Shown piece by piece: positions 50,591 to 63,156 of a DNA stretch of 64,000 bases (the stretch's first letter is position 1; each line of letters starts with the position of its first letter). The stretch spans positions 18,257 to 82,256 of the forward strand of contig JAFKAC010000183.1 in assembly GCA_025766275.1 (NCBI GenBank), written 5' to 3'. The translations under genes were made by a program, and so were the position numbers. Source of the stretch: Lactarius indigo (lineage: Eukaryota > Basidiomycota > Agaricomycetes > Russulales > Russulaceae). Under the pieces are notes generated by a model. The model made no database searches. It was not told the DNA's origin and was given only the letters and a program-made list of their open reading frames with translations.

Positions 50591-51831
50591 TCAACGAGGC
50601 GCTGAAGTTGGTATAAAGGCGGGTGTGTGGGGGAATCGCACGTGATAGGAGCCTCAAGTCGAATCGGGAAGAAGCCAAGTCTGCAGCTTCTGTATTACGA
50701 CTCCCCCAAGCATCAGGACTGGATATGAATATATAAACTACCGTAATTCTCTCAACCAAATTCTGTAATCGGCTCCCAGTCTAGTCGCTTATGCCCTACA
50801 ATAGTTTGATGTCCGAAAAAATCTTCGCTGGAAACCGCTACCTCACTAGCTGGACTTTGTTTGAATGAAGGAATTCACGGCACACATTCAACTCAGGGTT
50901 CGTTCTATGGCAAGATTCCAACCGCTCTCGAGACAAGATGATACTGTATTGACATGACGAGGTGGCATCTATTCCGTCGGGCGGGACAACTTATGTAAGT
51001 CCTTATGAAAAGTATCCGTCATCTTTCTAACATTAGCAATTTCCTTCGCTTCTTTCACTTCTATCGCCATCAAACCCTACACATTCGATCCACATGTGAG
51101 AGCGCACTACTCTTCTTCCTGCCAGTGTTCAGATATAGAAGTTATTTCATTTTTCAATGGACACGAGCTAGCTTCTTTGATCCAAAAACCACAGGTATCG
51201 AGGAACATATCATCTATCTCCGGAGGTAGGGGCAATCACATGGCGAGGCTGACAGTGTGCAGCGCAGCAGAAGCGCGTTTGAGCTTGAGGCGATGTGTGT
51301 AAAGGTAGAAAAACAAGTTCTAAAAGTGAAAACCAGTCCGAGGCAAGGGGGAATGAACCAAAGATCTTACGGTCGAGTCCTAGCGGCCTTTTCCAGGTTG
51401 TTCTTTTAAAAGAACAAAAAGGATAGCGAGCGACACAGGACCCTTCAAGGACGGGACAGGGCTCAGGATATGATGGTCCGCCGCGAGAAGGCGTGACACG
51501 CATGCGCGTACGCCCCGACTACCAACCTGAACAGGCTCTAGTTGGCGGGCTATTAGGAAACTGAGACCCCGTGTTTGACTTCTTTCAGAACGCCAACTGA
51601 ACTCTGCGTAAGCAGCTCACCCCGTGACCCTTTTCTATCTGGCTCCAACGACGGACCGCAACGTCACTGTTGCCTCCTATTTTTGTCTCCAACGTTACGC
51701 CTAGACCCCTCTGGGAGGGTTCGCGCGTTATCTACGCATGGGTATTATTACGTCTCGGGCGAATGTCGCATCGGAAACGGCCGGTCTTGCAGTATTAGTA
51801 TCCTGGTTCTAAAATAACACAAGACCCATCA
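50591..51831. other. Region between the two P450 copies
   Basis: 50695-51430 is homologous to 47450-48260, the 5' flank of copy 1. About 360 bp (51440-51800) just before the copy 2 ATG have no counterpart upstream of copy 1 and contain no recognisable gene. Confidence 0.6.
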
Positions 51832-54105
51832 ATGACTAGCCTCACTGCGATACTGTTTACGCTCTCAGTGGGATTTTCCCTCCTTGCCTTTCTGTACTCT
51901 CGTCGTCGTACCGGATCTCTCAGAGACCTCAGGGGACCAGCTTCATCTTCGTTTTGGCTGGGTATACCTGAATTCTTCACCATGTATACACCAGACCAAC
52001 TTGATGATTGGCAGGTAACGAGGCCGACATTCGATACCAGAATGAGGTAGGGGATTGCGAGTTCAAGTGGATGCGCGAATATGGTAGTGCGTGGCGTCGG
52101 ACTGGATGCCTTGGTGTGAGTGTATGCTGCTCGGTAATTGTTGATTTGTTACTGAACAGGACAATAGACAGATCGCTTGATGTTGGCGGACCCAAAGGGA
52201 TTGAAGCACATCTTGCACTCGGCTGGGTATCATTACCCCAAGACGATAGAAAGGGCTCAGTTTTCTAGGTTAGTAGCCGGAAATGGAATAATTGTTGCCC
52301 AAGGTTTGCTCTCCTGTGAATGGATTTCAATTGCAAGTCACAAATACGACTGTACGCCAGGCCAGGCTCATCACCGTCAGCGGAAGATCATAAGCCCCGC
52401 ATTCAGCACCCACCAGGTACAATCCTTTCTTCCGTTGATCCACAGGACCGCATCAAAGGTTTGATATTTGGCAAGATACCTGGGGAGTGTGTCATAATTT
52501 GATTGGATGTAGCTTGTTCAAAAGTGGAAAGAAGTGATCGCTGCCGATCCGTCCGGTCAGCCACTCGTGAACGTAGTAGGGTGGTTCTCACGCGCGTCAC
52601 TCGACATTATTGGAGAAGGTCTTTTCCGTTTTCTGCTTCTGTGACGTCGTATACTAACCACCAATCCAAAGCTGGTTTCGACTTCCAGTTTGGGTCACTC
52701 GATAACTTACAGAACCCCCTGGTGATTCGAAATGATAAAGAGTTGTAAGTTCTAAAGATTTCTATCTGCCTTTACGATGACGTACTTCGGTAATTAATAG
52801 CGCCGTCTCTACGCTCTACCCTTCCTGGTACGACCTCGTCTTCAAGGAGACTTGGAAGTACATCCCGGAGCCATTTCTTGAATACGTCCGCTACATTCCC
52901 ACTCGGGAGTACCGCGGATTCCGCTCATGGCTAGACAATGTCCGCGTATTCTCTAGGGGACTGATCAGGCGGAGCACAGATAAAGGTGATGGAAACGACA
53001 TCATGAGCGTTCTTCTCCGTGCCAATGGATCCTCCAATCCCAAGGACAAGATGGCCGACGATGAAATGGTCGATCAGATCGCGTAAGTCGCTCGATAGAC
53101 ATGTGAATCTCGGTAGTATGTCACTTACTGGTATGTCGACTACAGCACGTTCCTATCTGCTGGCCATGAAACTTCCGCCAGTACTTTGACATGGTACTTC
53201 TATACAATTGCGAAACATCCCGAGGCGCAGGTGCGCATCCGAGAAGAGATCGCCCTTATTCGTGCCAGAGCCGCTGAAGAGGAGTATACAATTGCGGATC
53301 TGGACAGTATGGCGTACACTCTAGCTACGCTGAAGGTGATCGTCAACTTTAACTAATTTTGCATCTTTATTGTCTCTGAAGAGGTGTAGGAATCGATGAG
53401 GCTCGATCCAATAATCTGGTATGCTGCCAGAGTAGCGAGTCGGGACGACGTACTTCCGTTGGCTTTCCCAATCACAACCAAGTCGGGCGAACGAATCACA
53501 TCGATCCCCATCAAGAAGGGGACACCGATCGATATTTCTCCAGCAGTATACAATCGGTCAATCTCATATCTCTTTAGGTGGACTGGCAGCTGAAACGGAC
53601 AAAAGGCTCCCGGATGTGTGGGGCGAAGATGCGAACGAGTGGAATCCAGAGCGGTTCCTGGACCCGTTGAGGGTATTCAACTTGAAGGAAGCGTCGTCTA
53701 ACATCGGGATCTTTAGCAACTCGTGAGTATGGGTTGATCTCAGCCGTACTCGACTGACGAGTTACCTCAGGATGAGCTTCTGTACGCACTCGAAAGACTG
53801 GTCCTAACCAGCGCCTTCTGATACTTGAGCTTTTTTCTAGCGACCGGGACTCGTGGGTGCATTGGCTGGCAGTTCGCGTAAGCATTGTCCCTTGCGCGTA
53901 GTGCTATCAGTCGATGGTTGAGGTTGTTTTTAGGGTCCTTGAGATGCAAATGATCATTTTGGCGCTCGTGGAGAATTTTGAATTTTCTCTTCCTCCTCAA
54001 AACGAGAAAACGAAGGTATATCGCAGGCCGAGTCACGTTATGTTGCCCATGAGAGAGGGGCAGAATGGAACGTGGATGGGTCTTCATATCAAGCCACTGA
54101 ACTGA
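51832..54105 (+). pseudogene. Cytochrome P450, tandem copy 2, with a broken splice acceptor
   Basis: Near-identical to copy 1 (3525 bp upstream), with the same exon plan and intact AGHETSAST, ESMR, PERF and FSTGTRGCIG after splicing. One junction is damaged. After DISPAVYNR the copy 1 acceptor GGTAG|ACTGGTAGC reads GGTGG|ACTGGCAGC here (about 53577-53582). A new AG four bases upstream (TTTAG) would put the next exon out of frame, giving WTGS and a stop. Read-through also ends after SISYLFRWTGS. Either way the product would lack PERF and the haem loop. I classify it as a probable pseudogene; an alternative splice pattern that I did not find, or a sequencing error, could rescue it. Confidence 0.6.
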
Positions 54106-55280
54106 CAGGATGTAACTTATTCGACGTGTTGTATTTGAGCCTTCGTGGTTGTAGAACACATGTCGAAATCCATCAAGCACGGAGACAAGAAGAGGGTGGA
54201 ACAATCTAATCCAATAAATGATCTGCCTCTTCTGGTCTTCCTATAGGAGCGCGGGAATGCGCTACTAGATACGCGGCAAGTTTAACCATGAGTTGAACAT
54301 AAGAGAAGTAAAGTATGCTACTAATTTCAGCGTTTGGGAGAAACGGCTGAGGCATGTACTCTAGGACTACAAGAATATAAGTACGAGAGAAATAAAATTT
54401 CTTATGAGTAAAACTTAGTACCGCGGTCAAGCAACTGAGCTCGACTTGAGAGTAAGCTTGAGAGTTGCCGGTCCCGGGCCAGCCAGCCCGAATGCCCCCA
54501 ACGCTTACGAGGTGCCTGACTTTTCCTTTTTGTTTTCAACAGTTCAGTACGTCTATAAGAATCTATGCTATACTCTGGTGTTTGCCTAAAAAGCGGCATG
54601 TTAACCAAGACCACACTGTCCTTGATATAGGGTATCACTGACCGCCGAACAAGAGACACCTATGAGTATCTTATGCTAGGATTCTCACTTTGAACTGCCG
54701 CGCTCTTGGCGGCGCTTCCTGTTTCTGTAAACGGATCGTCACAGGTTACAAAGTTGATAGGCCGTACGCCTTGGGAGTTTACTTAGGAGTTGGGCGTTGA
54801 ACAGCCCTGGTCACGAAAGCGATCGTGAGAGCGCGCTGTTTGTGGTGGCAATGAAAGTGAGGATCACTCCCTGTCGGGCGTTTATCATATGGTACTGATT
54901 GACATGGCGCGTGAGACGCCAGGTTCAAGTTCTGGCGATCTTTCCTTACCGCCGTATGTCAGATCTCAGATACGAGCCACATCTGGTCAGGTCCATCTCC
55001 GAGTCTGGGGCTCAAGCCTTGGCTCAAGCGCTCAAGCGGGCGCTGGGCGCTGAGCGCTGAACGGTCCAGCATGTTTCTTCAGTCACAAGATCAGCCTATG
55101 TCGTTTGACTCACAGGCTTGGCTCACCGCTCACCAGTGACCTGCCACTTTATGGGCGGTGTGGCTGTCTGTCATTCCGAGTCATAGGCACACAGGTACAT
55201 GATGGATTAGCATTTAGCAGTGCGAATATTTCTGCAAAGCGTGCAAGGCCATCGCTGTCACTGGCACCGTCATCAGCACC
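54106..55280. other. Intergenic region upstream of the NLR-ankyrin gene
   Basis: No gene recognised. A short imperfect direct repeat of GGCTCAAGCGCTCAAGCGGGCG type lies near 55019-55065. Confidence 0.45.
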
Positions 55281-58200
55281 GTGTCTTCGTCTCTCCAGAT
55301 GTCGACCCCTCCTTCGAACTTCAAACCAATACTTGGTGCCGCCTTGGACAACTACAAGAAAAAGACTGGAAAAGAACTTCTAGACCACCCTCTCGCTACT
55401 GAGTTGCAACGCCGTGACACTGTCGATGCCGTCCTAGACATACTTCAAGATCAAGCCAAGGAATTTCAGCAGATTAAAGACGGCGACCAGAGGTTGATGA
55501 AGTCGATCGACCCATTGACCCGAGTCCTCTTCGCATTTTCTGGGACACCCGGCGTGGGTGATGTTGGCCTGGTATGAGTCACATTCGTGACGACTCGAAG
55601 TGTATCCCAACGCTGTTGCACAGGCATTCCCTCCCGCCAAAGGGATCATCGTTGGAATCGGTATCCTTCTTGCTGTCCGTCTCTTCACGTTTTCCGCGGA
55701 CCCTTTTAATCCCGAAAATTATAGGCAGCAAAGGATGTGAGAGCGAGTCACGATGCACTCGTAGAACTCTTTGAGCGCATGGAGAGCCCCTTCGATCGTC
55801 TCGGGGATTATACCCAAGTTTCATTTACCACGGAAATGACGGAGGTATTTGTGAAGATCATGGCTGAAGTACTCTCTATCCTCTCCATTTCGACGAAGGA
55901 GGTGAAGCGATGGCGAGCAAGTGAGTGTTTTATTTGGTATATGGCTCATTCAACTCTAATGCGTGATCAGAAATATATTTCAGGAGGCTATTGGGAAGGA
56001 CAGATATTGAAGATGCGCTCAAACTACTAGATAGCCTAATAGAGGAGCAGATCCAGATGGCGACAACTCAGGCTACGAAGGCTAATGATGAGCCCAAGAG
56101 CGGTGAGCATCCACACCCACCAGTCACCCATGTTGTGACGAACTTTTATTCGTCTAGACGTCAAGACAACCAACTTGGCTGTGATAAACTATATGGACAG
56201 GATAAAGTGTTCGTGATCTGCTACTTTGGCCTGCGTTGTAAACGTTGAATTCGACCGCAGGGAACCAGAAAAGACCGGATGTTCGAAAATGGTTTTCTCC
56301 GCCGGACCCGTCGACGAACCACACCACCGCGTGCGGGGTCTACCAAAGTGTACCATCAATGTGGTTCTTCGGAGACACTGTATTTCAGGATTGGATGTCA
56401 AATGGTTCCCTGCTGTGGGTCCACGGAAAATGTGCGTTCCCATCATATTTCGCGGCTCAACTCCTGATACTGATGGCCTCCCTATCTGCGTAGCGGGCTC
56501 GGGGAAGACCATTCTTTGGTTCGTCGTTTCCCGGTTGTTGTCTCCGGTGGCAGTACTTATATTTACCACAAGCTCCGCCATCATTAAACACATTACGAAA
56601 TTGCGCGACGCCGGACAGGCTACGCTAGCGTATTACTACTTCGATTTTCGAGACAAGGAAAAACAAAACGTCCGCAACTTTGTTACATCTGTCCTGGTCC
56701 AGCTTTCGGAATCCTCGAGCCCTTGTCGCGACATTATTCACCGCCTTTATTTGAAACACGAGAATGGCTCGCGACAGCCCAGCGATGGCGCCTTGACGGA
56801 ATGTTTGAAGGAAATGCTCACAGTCGCTGCCGAACACCCAGTTTTTATCATCGTAGACTCACTCGACGAATGTCCCGACAACTCCGAGACCACGGTCCCA
56901 CGAGAGGCAATCCTCAACGTTGTGAAGGACCTTGTTCACCCGCACCGTCCAAATTTGCGTTTTTGTGTTACTAGTCGCCCGGAGGTCGACGTCCAAACCA
57001 AACTGAAGCCACTGGCAGTCAGTGCCATTTCACTTCACGGGAAAAGTGGACGGAAGAGAGATGTTGCCAAATACGTGAGCTCTGTCGTGTCCTTGGACGA
57101 GAACTTGAGGAAGTGGCGTGACGAAGATAAGAAACTGGTTGTTGAGGAGCTCTCTGAGAGAGCGGACGGAATGTAAGGGTGTTTCTTCATTCTCGGCGAT
57201 ACGTTCTTTATAATTTATCGTGCAGGTTCCAATGGGTATTCTGTCAGCTCGAGATGCTGCGGCGCTCTGTCCAACCAGATGTGCGAAGAGTTCTCGAACA
57301 GTTACCGGAAACTCTGGACGAGACTTACGAACGCGTGTTGAAGGATATCAACGAGAGTAACCGAGAACACGCTCGTCGACTCCTTCACTGCCTTGCGGTT
57401 TCCGTCCGGCCTCTTCGTGTCGAGGAGCTGGCCGAAATCCTTTCATTTGACTTTGACAGCGCCCAGGGAGGCATCCCGACGTTCCAGGCGGACCGGCGGC
57501 CGGAGAACCAAGAAGAGGCTGTACTGTCCATATGTTCAAGTCTGATCACCATCGTCAATGAAGGGGGCTCCCGAGTGGTGCAGTTGTCTCACTTATCCAT
57601 CAAAGAATTCTTGACGTCGAACCATCTCGCATCCTCCGCCGGAGACCTCTCCCGATTTCACATTCTTCCCTTATCCGCGCACACAAACCTTCGCGCAAGT
57701 CTGTCTCGGATTTCTTCTCCACTTGGAAGACCACACCGACGACAAGAGCTGTAATGGCTTCCCTCTCTCTAAATACGCGGCTCAATACTGGGTTGCGCAC
57801 GCCCAATTCGAGGGCGTCGCATCAAGCGTGGAGGGCGGGATGAAGTCCCTCTTTGACCTGGATAAACCACATTTTACCGCGTGGGTCAAGACATACGATT
57901 TAGACCAGCAGTCAGATGGGGAGACGCGGTCGGAGGTGCCTAATCCTCTCTATTATTCCGCGCTTTGTGGGTTTCACGACCTAGTTCGGCACCTCGCCAT
58001 CAAACACCCTCAGCATGTCAACGCTACTGGTGGCTTCTACGAGTTTCCGCTGGTTGCGGCACTATGCAGAAAACACCTCCGGGTTTCGGAGGTCCTACTC
58101 GAGCACGGCGGAACCGTTGATGTTCGGGGAACGGGGGGAAATACTCCTCTTCACCAAATAATACGGCTCAACGAAAACACTATCGACGCGATGCAATTCC

Positions 58201-61200
58201 TACTTGAACGTGGCGCAGATGTGAACGCTCGACGAGAAGACTTTTTAACACCGTTGCACCTGGCAGTAGACATCGGAGAGCTCGAGGTAGCACGGATACT
58301 ACTGGAGCACCATGCCAACGTCAATTCTCAGAGCGACGAAGGCCTGGCTCCGTTGCACCTGTTGTCGGGACGGGAAAAGTCCCCGCGCGAAGATAATGGT
58401 TCCACTCTCGCGACGTTATTGCTGGAGAACGGCGCGGACGTCGACATGCGAACCAAGAACAACGCGACCCCACTGCATTTGGCATCCTATAATAAGAAGC
58501 TCGAGATCGTACGGGTGCTGCTCGATCATGGCGCAAACGTTGATGCAGAGAACAACGAGGGAAATACGCCATCCCAGGAGGTTTTCAGAAGCAACAATAA
58601 CTCCCCAGAAGATGGCCTCGCTATTGTACAGCTATTGCTGGAGCGCGGCGTGGAAACATATGCACGAGACAAGTATCATGTAGCCGCGTCAGATTTGGCC
58701 TTCTGCTTTGGAGAACAGAAGATCCGGCAGGTTCTGCTCAACAATCAAGGCTCAAACTCCAGTCTGGCGTACAACTGGAATCAAGCCGCATTTCGGCTAT
58801 GGTTAAAAGGTCAATATTATTGCTCCTAGTGGCATGATGTCAGCGTCATATTTTTTTTCGCAGTGGACGGGAACGCAGGAGATAAGTACGACACAATCCT
58901 GTTGCATTCCGCGTGCTACTATGGGAGGCTTGAGATGGCGCAAGTGCTGCTCAACCATAACGTTAACGCGAACACGAAAAATCACTGGGGCGAAACGGCA
59001 TTGCACATAATTTCACGAGGCAAACACGACTCGCAAGATGGCGTCGGCGTAGCACAGCTATTATTGGAGCGCGGAGCGGACGTGAACATGGAAAATAAAG
59101 ACCACAGGACCCCGTTAGATGCTGCGTCTTACTTTGGGAGGCTCGATATCGCACAGATGCTTCTCAACCACGGCGCAAAAGCGAACACAGAGGACAGGTC
59201 TCTCATGACTCCATTACACCAAGTTTCGTGTGGCGAATATGATTCCCAGGAGAGTGGCGCCCGCATCGCACAACTATTACTGGATCATGGCGTGGATGTC
59301 AACGCATCAGACAAAAACCTCTGGACACCGTTACAACTCGCATCCTCCAAAGGAAGGCCCGGGATTGTACAGGTCCTTCTCGACCACGGTGCAAAAGCGA
59401 ACACCAAGAACGACCAGGAAGAGACCCCGTTGAGCGTAATGGCACGAGGTACATATGACTCTCAAGATGGTGTCCGCGTCGCACAGCTGTTACTTGATCG
59501 CGGTGCGGACGTGAACGCACGACAGAAGGACCACTGCACCCCGTTACACGGGATATCCCGCTCTGGGATGCTCGACATCGCACGGGTTCTTCTCGACCAC
59601 GGTGCGAAAGCGAACGCGGAGGACAACTCCCTCAGTACTCCGCTGCACGCAGTGTCAATGGGCGAGTATGAATCCCAAGAAGATGGTGCCCGCATTGCCC
59701 AACTTTTACTAGAGCACGGCGCGGACGTGAACGCCCGAGACAGGGTTCATGAAACTCCACTCCATTTGGCCGCCGATTGTGCAATGCTCGAGATTGTCCG
59801 TGTGCTTCTCGACCATGCCACTGTGAAGAACAACCAAGGTCAGACACCATCGCACCAAGGCTTAGAAGGTGAATACCCCCCCCTCCAAAGTAGCCTTCGT
59901 GTTGTCGACATTTTCCCCAGAGCGCAGCGTAGATGTGAACGCACAACGGAGAGATCAGTGGACTCCGTTGCATATTGCGTCCTTCTATGGTAGGTTAGAG
60001 ATCGCAAGGGCGCTTCTCGATCACGGCGCGAAAGCAAATGCCAAGGACACCTTCCTCAAGACCCCATTACACCACGTGGCAGAGGGCGCATATGGATCCC
60101 AAGAAGATGGCGTCCGTATTGCACGTCTATTACTGGAACGCGGCGCAGACGTGAATGCCCTCGATATCAACCATGGAACTCCACTCCATTCGGCATCATC
60201 CTGTGGAAAACTCGAGATCGTGCGGATGCTTCTTGAACACGCCGCCGTGAAGAACGACTGGGACCAGAACTCATCGCACCTGGGCTCAGAAGGTGAATAT
60301 TGCACCCAAAATAATCTTCGTGATACTAACGCATTTTCCTAGAGCGCGGCGTGGATGTGAATGCGCATAGAAAGGATCACTGGACTCCGTTACATCTTGC
60401 CTCCCATTGTGGGAATCCCGAGATTGCACGGTTGCTTCTTGACCATGGCGCAAATGCAAATGCGGAGAACAACAACCTTGGAACCCCGTTGCACCACGTG
60501 GCGGGAAGACATTACGAATCCCAAGAAGTTGGTGTCCGCCTTGTACGGCTTTTATTGGAGTGCGGCGTAGACGTAAATGCCCAAGACATGAGTCGTCAAA
60601 CCCCACTCCATTTGGCATCCATTAATGGGAACCTGGAGGTCGTGCGGGTGCTCCTTGAACACACCACCATGAAGAATGACCGGGACCAGAACTCGTCGCA
60701 CCTTGGGCTAGAAGGTGAATCTTACGCCCAATTTTTTTTTTTTTTTTTTTCGTTTTTAACGACATCTTTTTCCTAGAGAGCGGTGTGGAGGTGGACGCAC
60801 GAAGGATGGACGACTGGACCCCGTTGCATCTAGCGTCCTACCATGGAAGGCCCGAGATCGTACGGGTGCTTCTCGACCACGGTGCATCAGTGAACGCCGA
60901 GAATGACCAGGGCGAGACCCCACTATATCTAGTTTCCCGAGGCGTTTACAACTCCCAAGATGATGGCGTCTGTATTGCACGGCTATTGCTGGAGCGCGGC
61001 GGGAATGCCAACGCCCGACGCAAGGACAACTGGACTCCCTTACACGCCGCGTCTTATTTTGCAAGGCCTGGGCTCGTACGGATACTTCTCGACCACGGTG
61101 CAGAAGCAAATGCCAAGAATCGCCAGAGTAAGAACTCATTGGACCAAGTGTCACGAGGCGAATACGGGTCCCAAGAAGACGGCGCCCGTGTTGCGCAGTT

Positions 61201-62682
61201 ATTACTGGAGCGTGGCGTGGACGTGAACACATCAGACATGGACCACTGGACCCCGTTACATTCTGCTTCCTATTATGGGAGGTTCGATATCGTGCGGGTG
61301 TTTCTAGATCACGGTGCAAACGTGAATGCCGAGAACCACGAGGGCGAGACCCCATTGGAGTTGGTGTCACGAGGCAAGTACTACTCCGAAGGCGACGGTG
61401 TCCGTATCGCACAGTTACTACTGGATCGCGGTGCGGATGTGAAGGCACAACCGAAGGGACACTGGACACCCTTGAACTGGGCATCGTACTATGGGAGGCC
61501 CGATATCGTACGGCTACTTGTCGACCATGGCGCAACGGTGAACTTGAACGTAGAGAAAAGTCTCCTCAGAACCCCTTTGCACGATGTATCACGAGGCGAA
61601 TACAAATCCCAAGACGATGGTGCTCGCGTCGTGCAGATATTGCTGGAGCGCGGTGCGGATGTCAACGCCCAAGACATAAGTCGTGAGACCCACTCCATTT
61701 TGCGTCCTTTTCTGGGAGGCTCGAGATTGCGCGGGCGCTGCTCAACCACGGTGCAATAGCAAATGCGGAGAATTACGACCGCGAGACCCCTTTGCACGTA
61801 TTATCACGAGGCAAACATGACCCCCAAGATAGTACCCTTCTTGCACGGTTACTAATGAAGCACGGCGTGGACGCGAACGCACCAGACAAGAGCCAGGACA
61901 CCCCGCTGCATTACGCATGCCGCTTTGGGAAGCCCTATATTGCACGGGAACTTCTCAATCACGGTGCATCAGCGACCGCGAAGAATGGCCAACGCGAGAC
62001 TCCGTTGCACGTAATATCTCGAGGCGAACACGAACCCTGGGATGGCGTCCACCTTGCACGGCTACTACTGGAGCACGGGGCAGACGTGAACGCTCCAGAC
62101 GCAAACGAGGATACCCCGTTACATTCTGCATGCTGCAATGGAAGGCTCCGATATCGCACGGCTACTTCTCGACCACGGTGCAACAGCGAAAGCAGAGAAT
62201 TACCTGGGCGAGTCTCCGTTGCACGTAATATTACGAGGCAAACTTTCTCCGAAGGCGGTGCACGCATTGCACGACTACTATTAGAGCATGGCGTGGATGT
62301 GAACATACAAGACAAGATCCACCGGACTCCATTACATACTGCGTCTCTCCATGGGATTATTGAGATCATACAAGTGCTCCTCGACCACGGCGCAACAACG
62401 AATGCGAAAGACGATTTTGATTGGACCCCATTACACCTCCTGTCACAATACATTGGTGACTCCGAGGAACGAGGCATCGGTGTTGCACGGTTACTACTGG
62501 AGCACGGAGCAGATATCCACGCACTCGATGTAAACCATCTAACTCCTCTAGATCATTCATCGCGCCGCGGGTGGCACAGGATGGCACAGGTTCTTCTCGA
62601 ACGTGGTACGATTTTTTTTCAAATATGTGTGCATACGTTAACGCAATACCAATGCACAGAAACCAAGAGCAAGCTCGCGTAG
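55281..62682 (+). pseudogene. Goodbye-NACHT-ankyrin (NLR-like STAND) gene with frame breaks
   Basis: N-terminus (ATG 55281 or 55299): FKPILGAALDNYKKKTGKELLDH, then across introns AFPPAKGIIVGIGILLA and AKDVRASHDALVELFERME, the fungal Goodbye-type domain. A linker follows (KIYFRRLLGRTDIEDALK) and then KWFSPPDPSTNH. The P-loop HGK|SGSGKTILC|SAIIKHI is built across introns 56432-56493 and 56519-56572. Walker B is FIIVDSLDEC, then TSRP. An intron at about 57176 leads to FQWVFCQLEMLRR and LPETLDETYERVLKDI (winged-helix region). From about 58070 some forty ankyrin repeats run to 62.6 kb, with introns near 58810, 59869, 60293 and 60715. Breaks: +1 at about 57692, -1 at about 61690 and an offset pair at about 62148/62240. 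As read it cannot make one protein; it may be a recent pseudogene. I did not resolve the junction near 56200-56270. Confidence 0.72.
59730..60990 (+). repeat. Three ~423-bp ankyrin modules, each with an intron at the same place
   Basis: Introns 59869-59920, 60293-60342 and 60715-60776 all begin GTGAAT after a Glu codon in ..LxxEG and all end before AGCG/AGAG (ERSVDV, ERGVDV, ESGVEV). Spacing between intron starts is 424 and 422 bp. Each module encodes four ankyrin repeats ending in a NDRDQNSSHLG.EGE-type stretch. Confidence 0.8.
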
Positions 62683-63073
62683 AGCCAATTTCCTGAGATA
62701 GTTTACATACGCAGAGGCGCCAGAAATAGTTGTTCATAAATAACACGGAGCCTGACGGCCCGTTTTCTGATCTGCCATACTGTGGCAACGTCCAAATTGA
62801 ATATTTCGCGGGCGCTCCTCATGAGGTATCGCGCATAAGATTTTAAAAGGGGTAGAATAAGCAGAGGTAGGCATCTTCGGTTGTATATAACAAGAACAAC
62901 TACTGTACTGTGGCAATGGACCATCAAGGGACTACCACTCGAGTCTAGTTGCACAATAGGACAAGCAGCAAGAACCTGAATTATAAAACCATTTCGTCAT
63001 AAGTCATAATTTTTAAAAAAAAATTTAAGCGGGAAAAAATTCTAGAGAACATCAAGCGTCAGAAAAAGACACT
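62683..63073. other. Intergenic AT-rich region
   Basis: 3' flank of the NLR-ankyrin gene with A-rich runs near 63010-63025. No gene seen. Confidence 0.5.
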
Positions 63074-63156
63074 TGCATTGTCCGGGATCGAACCCGGGGC
63101 GGGTCGAATGGGCAAAGGCATGGCAACGACCCAGGTTACCACTACCCCAACAATGC
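63074..63156 (-). tRNA. tRNA-Gly (anticodon GCC) with a 13-nt intron
   Basis: On the complement the acceptor GCATTGT pairs with ACAATGC followed by A. The T-arm is CCCGGGTTCGATCCCGG. The anticodon stem GGTCG/CGACC encloses 20 nt starting TTGCCA, that is a 7-nt loop with GCC plus a 13-nt intron inserted after position 37. The D-arm GGGGTAGTGGTAACCT is typical of tRNA-Gly. Confidence 0.88.

Larger units (their letters stand above)
47450..54105 (+). repeat. Tandem duplication carrying the two P450 genes
   Basis: Direct repeat of about 3.1-3.4 kb: 47450-50590 and 50695-54105, including about 850 bp of 5' flank. The start codons are 3525 bp apart. The copies differ by scattered substitutions and by extra DNA near 51440-51800 in the second. 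Confidence 0.85.

Noticed and set aside
57179..58829. NACHT and ankyrin parts as two independent intact genes
   Set aside because: The sequence continues without gap in the next frame with the order expected of one NLR; a one-base shift is the simpler explanation, although not proven.
59230..62477. Many short frames on both strands of the ankyrin region
   Set aside because: Repetitive shadows of the ankyrin-coding frame.
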